11,134 nucleotides of DNA, from assembly GCA_030751755.1 (NCBI GenBank), contig JASMFO010000059.1:1-11134 (forward strand), read 5' to 3'. Position 1 is the first letter of the stretch, and each line of letters opens with the position of its first letter. The stretch is from Candidatus Woesearchaeota archaeon. GTDB taxonomy: Archaea; Nanobdellota; Nanobdellia; Woesearchaeales; GW2011-AR4. Below, in pieces: positions 1 through 6,674 of this stretch. A model generated the notes under the pieces. The model was not told the origin of the DNA. It saw nothing but the letters and a program-made list of their open reading frames with translations, and ran no database searches. A program made the position numbers and the translations under genes.

Positions 1-372
1 CTCTATTGCATGTTCTCCTTCAGTTGCCTCTATCCATTCTTCAATGCCCATATCATCTCGATTCATGCCAAGCCCGTTTCTTTGTATATCTGCTTTATGA
101 AAAACAAACTTATTATTGGATGTTGCAAAAACCAGATAATCTCCTATTTCAGTAAGGTCTATAGAATAATCTGTTAATTCCTGATGTGTTCTGGCATTTG
201 GCACTTTCCATCCAAAACCTAGTTTAAATATTTCAACGCTTGCATTACTAAAAGGAGCGCCTTCTGGAATGAAAGCTGATATATTGTCAGGATATGATGG
301 TCCATAGTAGCGTAGAGAAGGGTCTATATTATTGCCATTAGTTCTCGAGCTAACGCCATTAAGCATTTCCAT
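1..372 (-). CDS. Unrecognised protein, N-terminal part (runs off window start)
   Basis: An open frame of 124 codons starts at ATG 372-370 and stays open to the window edge, so the C-terminus is missing. I do not recognise the family. The visible part begins MEMLNGVSSRTNGNNID and has no signal peptide or membrane segment. It contains a Tyr/Pro-rich stretch (RYYGPSYPDN, about residues 21-30), then mixed strand-like segments (VEIFKLGFGWKVP, GDYLVFATSNNKFVFHK) and an acidic end (GIEEWIEATEGEH). It looks soluble and cytoplasmic. A second ATG two codons in could also serve as start. A good TATA box about 43-50 bases upstream supports a separately transcribed gene with a short leader. The reading frame and promoter are well supported; the function is unknown. 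Confidence 0.7.
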   Translation of the reverse strand, partial: MEMLNGVSSRTNGNNIDPSLRYYGPSYPDNISAFIPEGAPFSNASVEIFKLGFGWKVPNARTHQELTDYSIDLTEIGDYLVFATSNNKFVFHKADIQRNGLGMNRDDMGIEEWIEATEGEHAIE

Positions 373-414
373 TTTTACCTTTATACTGTAACCATTTAAA
401 AGTGGTAAAACTAG

Positions 415-430
415 TATATAAACCTTTTGG
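415..430 (-). promoter_or_regulatory. TATA/BRE promoter of the 372-start gene
   Basis: On the minus strand the sequence reads CCAAAAGG followed by TTTATATA. This matches the archaeal order of a purine-rich BRE and then a TATA box. It lies about 43-50 bases upstream of the ATG at 372, so transcription would start near 390 with a leader of roughly 20 bases. No Shine-Dalgarno sequence is obvious. Confidence 0.55.
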
Positions 431-448
431 TTTTTAGGGACCAAAAGG
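423..448. repeat. 9-bp inverted repeat over the BRE (possible operator)
   Basis: CCTTTTGGT (423-431) and ACCAAAAGG (440-448) are perfect reverse complements separated by 8 bases. One arm coincides with the presumed BRE of the promoter for the gene starting at 372. A protein bound here would compete with TFB/TBP, so a repressor operator is a reasonable inference. It could also form a hairpin in read-through RNA from the upstream gene. Confidence 0.5.
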
Positions 449-451
449 CCA

Positions 452-483
452 GAAAAGCGCTATAGAATAGTAGGGTGCTTTTC
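452..483. repeat. Second inverted repeat GAAAAGC/GCTTTTC
   Basis: GAAAAGC (452-458) and GCTTTTC (477-483) are exact reverse complements with an 18-base loop. The repeat lies between the end of the 190-aa gene and the promoter of the next gene, so it may help separate the two transcripts or extend the operator region. There is no adjoining T-run, so it is not a classical intrinsic terminator. Confidence 0.3.
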
Positions 484-511
484 GCTGGGTTTCGGTTTTG
501 AAGATAAATTA

Positions 512-525
512 ACTATAATTATAGT
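512..525. repeat. 14-bp perfect AT palindrome
   Basis: ACTATAATTATAGT is its own reverse complement. It lies about 30 bases past the stop of the 190-aa gene. It could be a binding site or a chance palindrome in AT-rich DNA. Confidence 0.25.
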
Positions 526-540
526 CTAGAATTAAATCTA

Positions 541-550
541 ATAATAAAAA
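541..550 (-). terminator. T-run just after the 190-aa gene
   Basis: Seven bases past the stop codon the minus strand reads TTTTTATTAT. Archaeal RNA polymerase often terminates at T-rich tracts without a hairpin, so this is a plausible 3' end. The evidence is only base composition and position. Confidence 0.35.
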
Positions 551-556
551 GGGTTT

Positions 557-1129
557 TTATTTACCGCCAGCTTCATAAACTAAAAAGCCGCTTTTTCCTG
601 GTTTAGCTTGTCCTTCCCGTACCATCTCTGTTGTTTTAGTTCCAACATCTGGATGATATTCATTTTGCACTCTGTTTACCAATGTATCCCATTTTTTGGT
701 TTTCTTAATATGGGGTGCATGTTGTTCGTTTCCAGTAAAATTGGCTAATTCCTGTGCAGATTCTTGTGCTTGATCCATCGGCAACATCCTTAGGTGCGTG
801 CTATATTTAGTAATCGCAACTTGTCTTGCACGACTTTGGTAATTAGCTGCTATTGCACCAGCAGTTTCCTCATCAACTCCCCCTTCTTTTTTTATCTGTG
901 ATTCTAAACGTTCTATTAAATCTGCCAAATCTTCTCTAGTCAAATAGAACCTTTCATCACTACCACCAAAATGCTTCTCAACGCCTTTTTTTGCCTGAGC
1001 CATTACATGATCTATAAGCTTCTCTTTATCTGTAATTTTAGTTTTTAATGCTTTAGCTAATTCTTTTCTATATAATTCAGAAGCACCCATATGGTGTAGA
1101 TACTCTTCATGCGGTTTTGGGTCAGCCAT
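557..1129 (-). CDS. Unrecognised charged helical protein, 190 aa
   Basis: I do not recognise this family. From the ATG at 1129 the protein is 190 residues and starts MADPKPHEEYLHHMGASELY. It is rich in Lys, Glu, Asp, Gln and His and is predicted to be mostly helical, for example residues 17-50 and a stretch including REDLADLIERLESQIKKEGG. It has no membrane segment, signal peptide, Cys metal site or recognised catalytic motif. The open frame extends upstream to a TTG at 1165, but that codon lies inside the TATA box, so the ATG at 1129 is chosen. The gene has its own promoter and a T-run after the stop, so it looks monocistronic and separate from the lysine block. Probably a cytoplasmic lineage-specific protein. 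Confidence 0.65.
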   Translation of the reverse strand: MADPKPHEEYLHHMGASELYRKELAKALKTKITDKEKLIDHVMAQAKKGVEKHFGGSDERFYLTREDLADLIERLESQIKKEGGVDEETAGAIAANYQSRARQVAITKYSTHLRMLPMDQAQESAQELANFTGNEQHAPHIKKTKKWDTLVNRVQNEYHPDVGTKTTEMVREGQAKPGKSGFLVYEAGGK

Positions 1130-1164
1130 TTTTTGAATCAGATACCAATTCTTTCTTGTTATCA

Positions 1165-1180
1165 AATATAAACTTTTCGG
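1165..1180 (-). promoter_or_regulatory. TATA/BRE promoter of the 190-aa gene
   Basis: The minus strand reads CCGAAAAG and then TTTATATT, a BRE/TATA pair very like the one at 415-430. The predicted transcription start is about 1140, giving a leader of roughly 10 bases to the ATG at 1129. This placement excludes the upstream TTG as start. Confidence 0.55.
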
Positions 1181-1206
1181 TTTTTAAAATTTGGTTTTAA
1201 AATTTT
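1179..1206. repeat. Two tandem near-identical 14-mers upstream of the promoter
   Basis: GGTTTTTAAAATTT (1179-1192) is followed directly by GGTTTTAAAATTTT (1193-1206). Each holds a TTTTAAAA core. They lie just upstream of the BRE/TATA of the 190-aa gene and downstream of the lysS stop. They could be activator sites or simple AT-rich drift. Confidence 0.3.
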
Positions 1207-1243
1207 GATTTATGTGTAACTACCATAACTTGGTTAATTCGTA

Positions 1244-2869
1244 TTAAACCTTCTCAAACAACTCAATAACTTTTTCCTTGCCTAAAGCAAGAATAAAAGG
1301 GGCTAGTTTAGGGCCTCTGTCCTTGTTCAGCAAAACATTATATGCAGCCCTAAAGAAATCAGTATTTTTAACTTCAACTTTCTTGCAGATATTATAAAAT
1401 TCCTCAAATAAGGTTTTTTCATTCCATTTTTTTTCATGTAAAGCCTTGACAACCAAATGCAAAGCCTCTTTTTCTTTGCTGCTTAATTTCAAGTCTTTTG
1501 GAACAGTATCCTGCACAATAAATTTAACATCCTCTGGTGCGTATTTTTCAAGCCATACTTTTGCCTTGTTAATTCTTTCAAAAATTGCATTATGCATCTT
1601 TTTGTCATAATGTCCTGTCTTTTCCATGCTCCTTATCATGTCTTCCTCTGTTGGCCCTATTTGCGCAACCATAGTTGCATGGGAAAAAGTAATGCCTGCA
1701 GGATTAATTTCCTTGCCACAGCTTATCTCAAACAGTCTTTTCATATGCTGCTCTTCTTTCTTATTATCCAGCTCAACCTTGCCAAGGAAAACATCCATAT
1801 GTGTGTCATAATCATCATAGAGCTTTGACAAATCTTTCCATGAAAAGCTTCTTGTCTTCATCAGCCTTTTATTGTAAAAAAATTTTAATAGTTCAGCAGG
1901 ACCAATTTCCAGCCAGTCTTTTGGGTAAACAACATTCCCCAAAGAAGCAGACATCTTCTCCCCATCAATCATCAAATGCTCATAAAAGATAGGCTCTGGC
2001 ATTGGGAAACTTAAAACTCTCTCAACAATCTCTGCATTAATCCAGAAAGCGCTGTTAGGAACTTGGTACTCTTTGCCAGCACCTTCTGCTATAACCTTCC
2101 AGTGCGCCCATTGCGCTGCCCACTCGCTCTTCCACAACAATTTCCCATTGCCCTTTAAAGGATCATTTTCCCCTTTATGTCCGCAGCCCTTTGCTGTTCT
2201 TGTCTCAAATTCATAATCTTTGCACTGGTATTTCACAACACCATTTGAAATTTCTTTAACCTTAGTTGTGACTATCTTCCCGCAATTGTCGCATATAGGC
2301 TTCCATGGAATAAAGCCTTTGCTCAGCTTATTTGTCCTGTACTTGTTTTGTATTTCTCTTATTTCTTCAGCTCTTTCAAGAATTTTTTTTATGTACTTGT
2401 TGAACTTGCCCTTTTTGTATTCTTCTCTCATGGAAAACTTTTCCATCTTGGTTGTTACAAATTCATCCAGAACCTCAAAATATTCTGATTTAAACCTATC
2501 AGCATAGCTCTTATAATTCCCATCAGGATCAGGCACATCAGTTACAGCCATGCCAATGTACTTTTCAAAATCCTTTGGGACATTTTTAGGCACCTTCCTT
2601 AAAGGGTCCATGTCCTCTGCTACCCATATTAATTTTGCCTTAATCTTTGCATCTTTCAATGCCCTATAGGCGCTTTCCCCCCTAATTGTATCGCTTAATC
2701 TTCCAATATGTAAAACCCCAGACAAAGAAGCAGAAGTCTTTACTGTAAAAACATCAAACTTAGGAACCTTTTTATCAATATAATGAAATTTTTTTCTGTT
2801 AATAATTTTCTCAGCTAACTGGTCTGCCCAGAACAGCTCTTTTTCTTGATTTTCATTTGTTTGTTTCAT
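1244..2869 (-). CDS. lysS: Class I lysyl-tRNA synthetase
   Basis: Attaches lysine to tRNA-Lys using ATP, in the cytoplasm. The 541-aa product has class I signatures and not those of the class II enzyme: a HIGH-type motif HIGR (residues 54-57), a zinc-binding insert with CDNC (193-196) plus C216, C229 and H231, and a KMSKS-type loop KMSAS (305-309). The C-terminal half is helical, as in the anticodon-binding domain of archaeal class I LysRS. Length fits the family (usually a little over 500 aa). The N-terminus (ELFWADQLAEKI) matches the family start MxWADxxAEKI after a short extension, so the ATG at 2869 is accepted. It reads as a divergent member, with GKEYQ where I would expect GKDH. It is the last gene of the lysine block, 138 bases behind asd, and may have its own promoter. 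LysRS lying beside lysine biosynthesis genes ties amino-acid supply to use. Confidence 0.92.
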   Translation of the reverse strand: MKQTNENQEKELFWADQLAEKIINRKKFHYIDKKVPKFDVFTVKTSASLSGVLHIGRLSDTIRGESAYRALKDAKIKAKLIWVAEDMDPLRKVPKNVPKDFEKYIGMAVTDVPDPDGNYKSYADRFKSEYFEVLDEFVTTKMEKFSMREEYKKGKFNKYIKKILERAEEIREIQNKYRTNKLSKGFIPWKPICDNCGKIVTTKVKEISNGVVKYQCKDYEFETRTAKGCGHKGENDPLKGNGKLLWKSEWAAQWAHWKVIAEGAGKEYQVPNSAFWINAEIVERVLSFPMPEPIFYEHLMIDGEKMSASLGNVVYPKDWLEIGPAELLKFFYNKRLMKTRSFSWKDLSKLYDDYDTHMDVFLGKVELDNKKEEQHMKRLFEISCGKEINPAGITFSHATMVAQIGPTEEDMIRSMEKTGHYDKKMHNAIFERINKAKVWLEKYAPEDVKFIVQDTVPKDLKLSSKEKEALHLVVKALHEKKWNEKTLFEEFYNICKKVEVKNTDFFRAAYNVLLNKDRGPKLAPFILALGKEKVIELFEKV

Positions 2870-2900
2870 TGTTAAAATTATTTCATTGATTGGTTTTTAT

Positions 2901-2916
2901 AATAATATTTATTATT
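2901..2916. repeat. AT-rich dyad upstream of lysS
   Basis: AATAATA (2901-2907) and TATTATT (2910-2916) are reverse complements two bases apart, centred about 40 bases before the lysS ATG. The position suits a TATA region for lysS on the minus strand, but no clean BRE/TATA pair can be picked out, so a promoter here is only possible. Confidence 0.25.
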
Positions 2917-3007
2917 TTGTTTAATAATGTTTTGTATCTAATACTTAATTTAGAACTAGTTTTTGTTTTTGTATGACTGATTTGCCAAAATTCTTATCCT
3001 TAAGATT

Positions 3008-4021
3008 CTAACTAAATCTTTCCTTAACCACTAATTCACCTATCTGGACAGCATTTAATGCTGCTCCCTTCAGAAGCTGGTCTCCAGATACAAAGAATTC
3101 CAGTCCATGCTCCTTAAATATCAGATTCTGCCTTATCCTGCCTACTTCTACATCATATTTTTCGCTTGATGTTAATGGCATAGGATAGACATTATTATCA
3201 ATATCATCCTTGACAACTATTCCAGGAGTTTTTTCAAATATCTTCCTTACCTCATCCGGATTTACAGGCTTCTCAGTCTCTACAACAATGCTTTCTGAAT
3301 GCGCCCTCATTATAGGGATTCTTACGCAGGTGCATGATATTGGAATATTTTCATCTCCAAATATTTTGCGAGTTTCCCAAATTACTTTCATCTCTTCTTT
3401 TGTATATCTGTTTTCCTGAAATGCGTCAATATGCGGAATCACATTAAATGGTATTGGATGTTGAAATAATTCATTGCCTGCTTTTTCGCCATTAAGCGCT
3501 TTTCTTGTTTCTTCCTCAAGCTCTACCATTCCCTTATTGCCTGCACCGCTTGTAGACTGGTAAGTAGAGATTATAACTTTTTTCAGCCCGTAATTCTTGT
3601 AGATTTGGTGCAAAGGTATTACTGCTATTGCTGTAGTGCAGTTAGGGTTAGCAATCAATTTTGAGTTTCCAATAGCCTGGGGATTAATCTCGGGAATGAT
3701 TAAAGGGACATCCTTATCACCTCTAAAAGTAGATGAATTATCAATTACAACACATCCTGCTTCAATGGCTTTTGGAGCATTTTCCTTTGGCCACCCTCCG
3801 CCTATTGCGAAAAAAGCAATGTCCAGCTGCGAATAATCTGCAGTATTTGCATTCTCAATAGTTATTTCTCCCAATTCTGTTTGCACTTTTTTCCCTGCAG
3901 ATTTCTCTGAAGCATATAATCTCAACTCTCCTATCGGAAACTTTCTGTCAAACAGCACTTTAAGTAATTCTTTCCCAACCATCCCAGTTGCTCCCAAAAT
4001 TCCGACTTTAAGTTTTGTCAT
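3008..4021 (-). CDS. asd: Aspartate-semialdehyde dehydrogenase (bacterial type)
   Basis: Reduces aspartyl phosphate to aspartate semialdehyde with NADPH, the second step toward lysine. The 337-aa product starts MTKLKVGILGATGMVG, with the NADP-binding GATGMVG at residues 10-16. The catalytic Cys is C128 in NPNCTT, SGAGNKG (158-164) fits the substrate region, and the active-site His is H241 in RAHSES. RIPIMRAHSES resembles the bacterial subfamily more than the archaeal/fungal one, which I recall as having VPVxDGHTE. Start choice: a GTG at 4030 overlaps the lysC stop, but ATG 4021 has GTGAT four bases upstream, matching the 3' part of the archaeal Shine-Dalgarno sequence, and gives the normal family N-terminus. 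It follows lysC by five bases and is almost certainly cotranscribed and translationally coupled. Confidence 0.93.
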   Translation of the reverse strand: MTKLKVGILGATGMVGKELLKVLFDRKFPIGELRLYASEKSAGKKVQTELGEITIENANTADYSQLDIAFFAIGGGWPKENAPKAIEAGCVVIDNSSTFRGDKDVPLIIPEINPQAIGNSKLIANPNCTTAIAVIPLHQIYKNYGLKKVIISTYQSTSGAGNKGMVELEEETRKALNGEKAGNELFQHPIPFNVIPHIDAFQENRYTKEEMKVIWETRKIFGDENIPISCTCVRIPIMRAHSESIVVETEKPVNPDEVRKIFEKTPGIVVKDDIDNNVYPMPLTSSEKYDVEVGRIRQNLIFKEHGLEFFVSGDQLLKGAALNAVQIGELVVKERFS

Positions 4022-4026
4022 AATTA

Positions 4027-5346
4027 TCACTTATAATATTCTTCGTGCAAACATTTAACTGCACTTTCAGCATCTTTACCATCAACAACAAAAGTAATAT
4101 TTATCCCAGATGCTCCTTGGGATACCATTTCGACATTTATATTATTTCTGCCTATTGTGGAGAAAGTCTTGCCTAAAACTCTTGGTATACTCCTCATGCC
4201 TTCTCCAACAATACATATAACTGCTTTATTTTTTAACACGCCAACATCTGCAATACCTTTCAAATCTAGGACAATGTCATTAAGATTTTTCTCATTGTCT
4301 AAGGTCATTGAAACGCTTACCTCTGATGTTGAAATAACATCAACACTTTTCTTATATTTGTAAAAAACATCAAAAAGTCTAGCTAAGAATCCATAAGCAC
4401 CAAGCATTCTTTTCGAATCAACATGAATCAAAATTATATTTTTCTTGCTGGTTATAGATTTAATTATCTGTTCACCCCTCTCAACTTTATTCAATATTGA
4501 AGTTCCATTGCCTTTCGGATTGAATGCATTTAAGACTCTAACCGGTATATTTTTCTTTACTGCAGGCAGTATAGTTTTTGGATGCAAAACCTTGGCTCCA
4601 AAAAAAGAAAGTTCAGACGCTTCCTCAAACGAAACCCTCTCAATAGTCTTTGCATTGCTAACAATTTTTGGATCAGCAGACATTATCCCATCAACATCTG
4701 TCCATATTTGTATTTCGTCTGCATCAATTGCACTTCCAATAAGAGCTGCTGAATAATCTGAACCACCGCGGCCTAAAGTAGTTATTTCTCCATCTTCGGT
4801 TTTTCCCATGAATCCGGTAATAACAGGCACAACACTCAGCTTTTTTATATTCTTATTTAAATTAGCGAATGTCTCTTTTAATGGCTCTGCATTTCCAAAA
4901 TCAGAATCTGTAATAAAGCCTAAATCCCATGCATTAAACGCCAGTGCTTTAACTCCAATTTTATTTAACTGCGCTGCAACAATCTTTGACGACATTCTCT
5001 CGCCAAAAGACTGTACACTATCCAATATTTTATTATCAATTTTCTTATCATTTTTTATTTTATTAATAATTGTTGACAACTCTCCAATATTTTTATCTAC
5101 TAATGATTTATCCAATTCTAATTTTTCCAAAATTTCATAATGTATTTTATTAATATTGTCTAAGCTATCATTACCTTTACCTTCAGCAGAAGCATTACCT
5201 AACTCTATCAATTTATCAGTTATTCCCTCCACTGCAGATACAATTACTACTGGTTTTTTATCAATATTAGACTTTACAATATCAGCTGTGTTAGTTATCC
5301 TATCCGCATTTCCTATAGACGATCCTCCAAATTTCATTATTATCAT
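4027..5346 (-). CDS. lysC: Aspartate kinase with tandem C-terminal ACT domains
   Basis: Phosphorylates aspartate with ATP, the committing step of the aspartate pathway. The 439-aa product has KFGGSS (residues 5-10), SFGERMSS (113-120), TTLGRGGSDYSA (189-200) and WTDVDGI (215-221), the full amino-acid kinase core. Two ACT domains follow at about 303-368 and 375-437. The second holds MVSQGASGINITFVV, close to the MSQGASxxNI effector-site motif of lysine- or threonine-sensitive aspartate kinases. Lysine feedback inhibition is therefore likely, given the surrounding genes, but the exact effector is inferred. It is monofunctional, with no homoserine dehydrogenase fusion. The ATG at 5346 overlaps the dapL TGA by two bases and has AGGTG eight bases upstream. 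The ATG at 5337 (MKFGGSS) is the alternative. Confidence 0.95.
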   Translation of the reverse strand: MIIMKFGGSSIGNADRITNTADIVKSNIDKKPVVIVSAVEGITDKLIELGNASAEGKGNDSLDNINKIHYEILEKLELDKSLVDKNIGELSTIINKIKNDKKIDNKILDSVQSFGERMSSKIVAAQLNKIGVKALAFNAWDLGFITDSDFGNAEPLKETFANLNKNIKKLSVVPVITGFMGKTEDGEITTLGRGGSDYSAALIGSAIDADEIQIWTDVDGIMSADPKIVSNAKTIERVSFEEASELSFFGAKVLHPKTILPAVKKNIPVRVLNAFNPKGNGTSILNKVERGEQIIKSITSKKNIILIHVDSKRMLGAYGFLARLFDVFYKYKKSVDVISTSEVSVSMTLDNEKNLNDIVLDLKGIADVGVLKNKAVICIVGEGMRSIPRVLGKTFSTIGRNNINVEMVSQGASGINITFVVDGKDAESAVKCLHEEYYK

Positions 5347-6557
5347 TTTAAATGCACCTTTAATCTTTGAATTGCTTCCTTAATATCTTCACTATGGCCA
5401 AAAGCACTAAATCTCAAAAAATATTCTCCTGATTGTCCAAATCCGATACCAGGAGTTGTGATTATATTTGCTTCTTGCAATAATTGATCAAAAGCTTCCC
5501 ATGATTTCGTTGTCTTCATTCTTGCCCATATGTAAGGGGCATTATCTCCACCATAGGCCTCATACCCTAATTCCTGCAAAGTCGCCTTGATGATTTTAGC
5601 ATTTTCCATATAATATGAAACTGTTTCTTCCATTTCCTTTAATCCCCTATTATCCAAAGCAGCTAAAGCACCTTTTTGAGAGATGTTTGATGCTCCATTA
5701 AATAGTGTAGTTAGGACTCTATCCCAATCTTGTCTTACTTGAATGCCATTATCAAACTTCAGCTCATTCGGAACAACAGTCCATCCAAGCCTCACGCCAG
5801 CAAATCCAACAGACTTTGAAAATGAATTAACTTCTATTGCAACTTCTTTTGCACCATCTATCTCATAAATGGATTTAGGAATGTTGGAATCCTGGATATA
5901 TTCACTATATGCAGCATCAAAAATAATTATTGATTTATTTTTTCTTGCATAATCAACAAGTTGCTGCAATTGCTCTCTTGTTGCAACTGCTCCTGTAGGA
6001 TTATTAGGCGAGCAGAAAAATATTACATCCACTTTTCTAATCTTACTTAAGTCAGGGAAAAAATTATTTTCTGGAGTGCAAGGCAAGTATACAATGCTGC
6101 CAAAGGTATTTGTTTTCTCATTATAATTTTCTGTCTTGCCATACATTACACTGCTGTCTATGTAAACCGGGTATGCAGGATCCTGTACAGCTATAACTGC
6201 ATCGTTTCCAAAAAGCAACTGCAATCTTCCAATGTCAGGCTTTGCTCCATCTGAGACAAAAATCTCATCTCTACTTACAGTTCCATTATAAATCTTAAAT
6301 GCAATTTTTTCCCTTAGCTCAGTAAGGCCCTGCTCATTACCATAACCGCTATAGCCTTTTTTAGTGCCTAGTCCAGCAGCTGCATTTGATAGCGCTTTGT
6401 CTATATGTGGTGTTACTGGCTTTGTAGTGTTACCTATTCCTAAGCTTATAATTTTAGCATCAGGATTTTTTTCCAGAAATTCCTTTTTCCTTCTGTTTAT
6501 TTCAGGGAATAAGTAACCTGCCTGCAATTTTGCCATGTCTTGATTTCTTTTTACCAT
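5343..6557 (-). CDS. dapL: LL-diaminopimelate aminotransferase
   Basis: Transfers an amino group from glutamate to tetrahydrodipicolinate, giving LL-diaminopimelate in one step and bypassing the DapC/D/E acyl branch. The 404-aa PLP fold-type I protein starts MVKRNQDMAKLQAGYLFPEI, a DapL-type N-terminus. It shows GYGNEQG (71-77), SDGAK (102-106), SPNNPTG (183-189), DAAYSEY (214-220), the PLP lysine K248 in NSFSK, FAGVRLGW (252-259) and the carboxylate-binding Arg in LRFSAFG (R382). From memory the sequence tracks closely with bacterial/chlamydial DapL. No acyltransferase or desuccinylase gene is nearby, which fits the direct route. Its TGA overlaps the lysC ATG. No Shine-Dalgarno sequence precedes its own ATG; a small ORF ends six bases upstream in the same frame and could couple translation. 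Confidence 0.95.
   Translation of the reverse strand: MVKRNQDMAKLQAGYLFPEINRRKKEFLEKNPDAKIISLGIGNTTKPVTPHIDKALSNAAAGLGTKKGYSGYGNEQGLTELREKIAFKIYNGTVSRDEIFVSDGAKPDIGRLQLLFGNDAVIAVQDPAYPVYIDSSVMYGKTENYNEKTNTFGSIVYLPCTPENNFFPDLSKIRKVDVIFFCSPNNPTGAVATREQLQQLVDYARKNKSIIIFDAAYSEYIQDSNIPKSIYEIDGAKEVAIEVNSFSKSVGFAGVRLGWTVVPNELKFDNGIQVRQDWDRVLTTLFNGASNISQKGALAALDNRGLKEMEETVSYYMENAKIIKATLQELGYEAYGGDNAPYIWARMKTTKSWEAFDQLLQEANIITTPGIGFGQSGEYFLRFSAFGHSEDIKEAIQRLKVHLK
5355..5359 (-). promoter_or_regulatory. Shine-Dalgarno of lysC inside dapL
   Basis: AGGTG on the minus strand lies eight bases before the ATG at 5346, within the last codons of dapL. It favours 5346 over the ATG nine bases further in, for which the spacing would be 17. 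Confidence 0.5.
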
Positions 6558-6563
6558 TTTAAT

Positions 6564-6611
6564 TCAACAATTTTTTAGTTTCAATCCTTGTTTCATAACT
6601 TTATTTTTCAT
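6564..6611 (-). CDS. Candidate 15-aa lysine-rich leader ORF before dapL
   Basis: ATG at 6611-6609 opens a 15-codon frame, MKNKVMKQGLKLKNC, ending at TGA 6566-6564, six bases before the dapL ATG and in the same frame as dapL. Five of 15 residues are lysine. It is preceded by GGTGAT three bases upstream of the ATG, a perfect match to the archaeal Shine-Dalgarno sequence and better than anything in front of dapL. A TATA-like CTATAAT at about 6662-6668 (minus) could start a transcript near 6635-6640 carrying both. The arrangement looks like a leader peptide that senses lysyl-tRNA or couples translation to dapL. Lysine AAA codons are common in AT-rich DNA, so it may be fortuitous. The single TGA could also be an interrupted N-terminal extension of dapL. 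Confidence 0.35.
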   Translation of the reverse strand: MKNKVMKQGLKLKNC

Positions 6612-6614
6612 TAA

Positions 6615-6620
6615 ATCACC
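6615..6620 (-). promoter_or_regulatory. Shine-Dalgarno GGTGAT of the leader ORF
   Basis: GGTGAT on the minus strand, three bases before the ATG at 6611, pairs fully with the ATCACC near the 3' end of archaeal 16S rRNA. No longer ORF uses it. Confidence 0.45.
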
Positions 6621-6674
6621 ATTTTTTAATTATTGATCAGTTTTGCTTCATTGGTTTTGCATTATAGTTTTTGG

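Noticed and set aside
1130..1165. TTG start at 1165 extending the 190-aa protein by 12 residues
   Set aside because: The codon falls inside the TATA box of the gene's promoter, so it would not be in the transcript.
4022..4030. GTG start at 4030 for asd
   Set aside because: No ribosome site precedes it. ATG 4021 has GTGAT upstream and gives the usual N-terminus. The GTG cannot be fully excluded.
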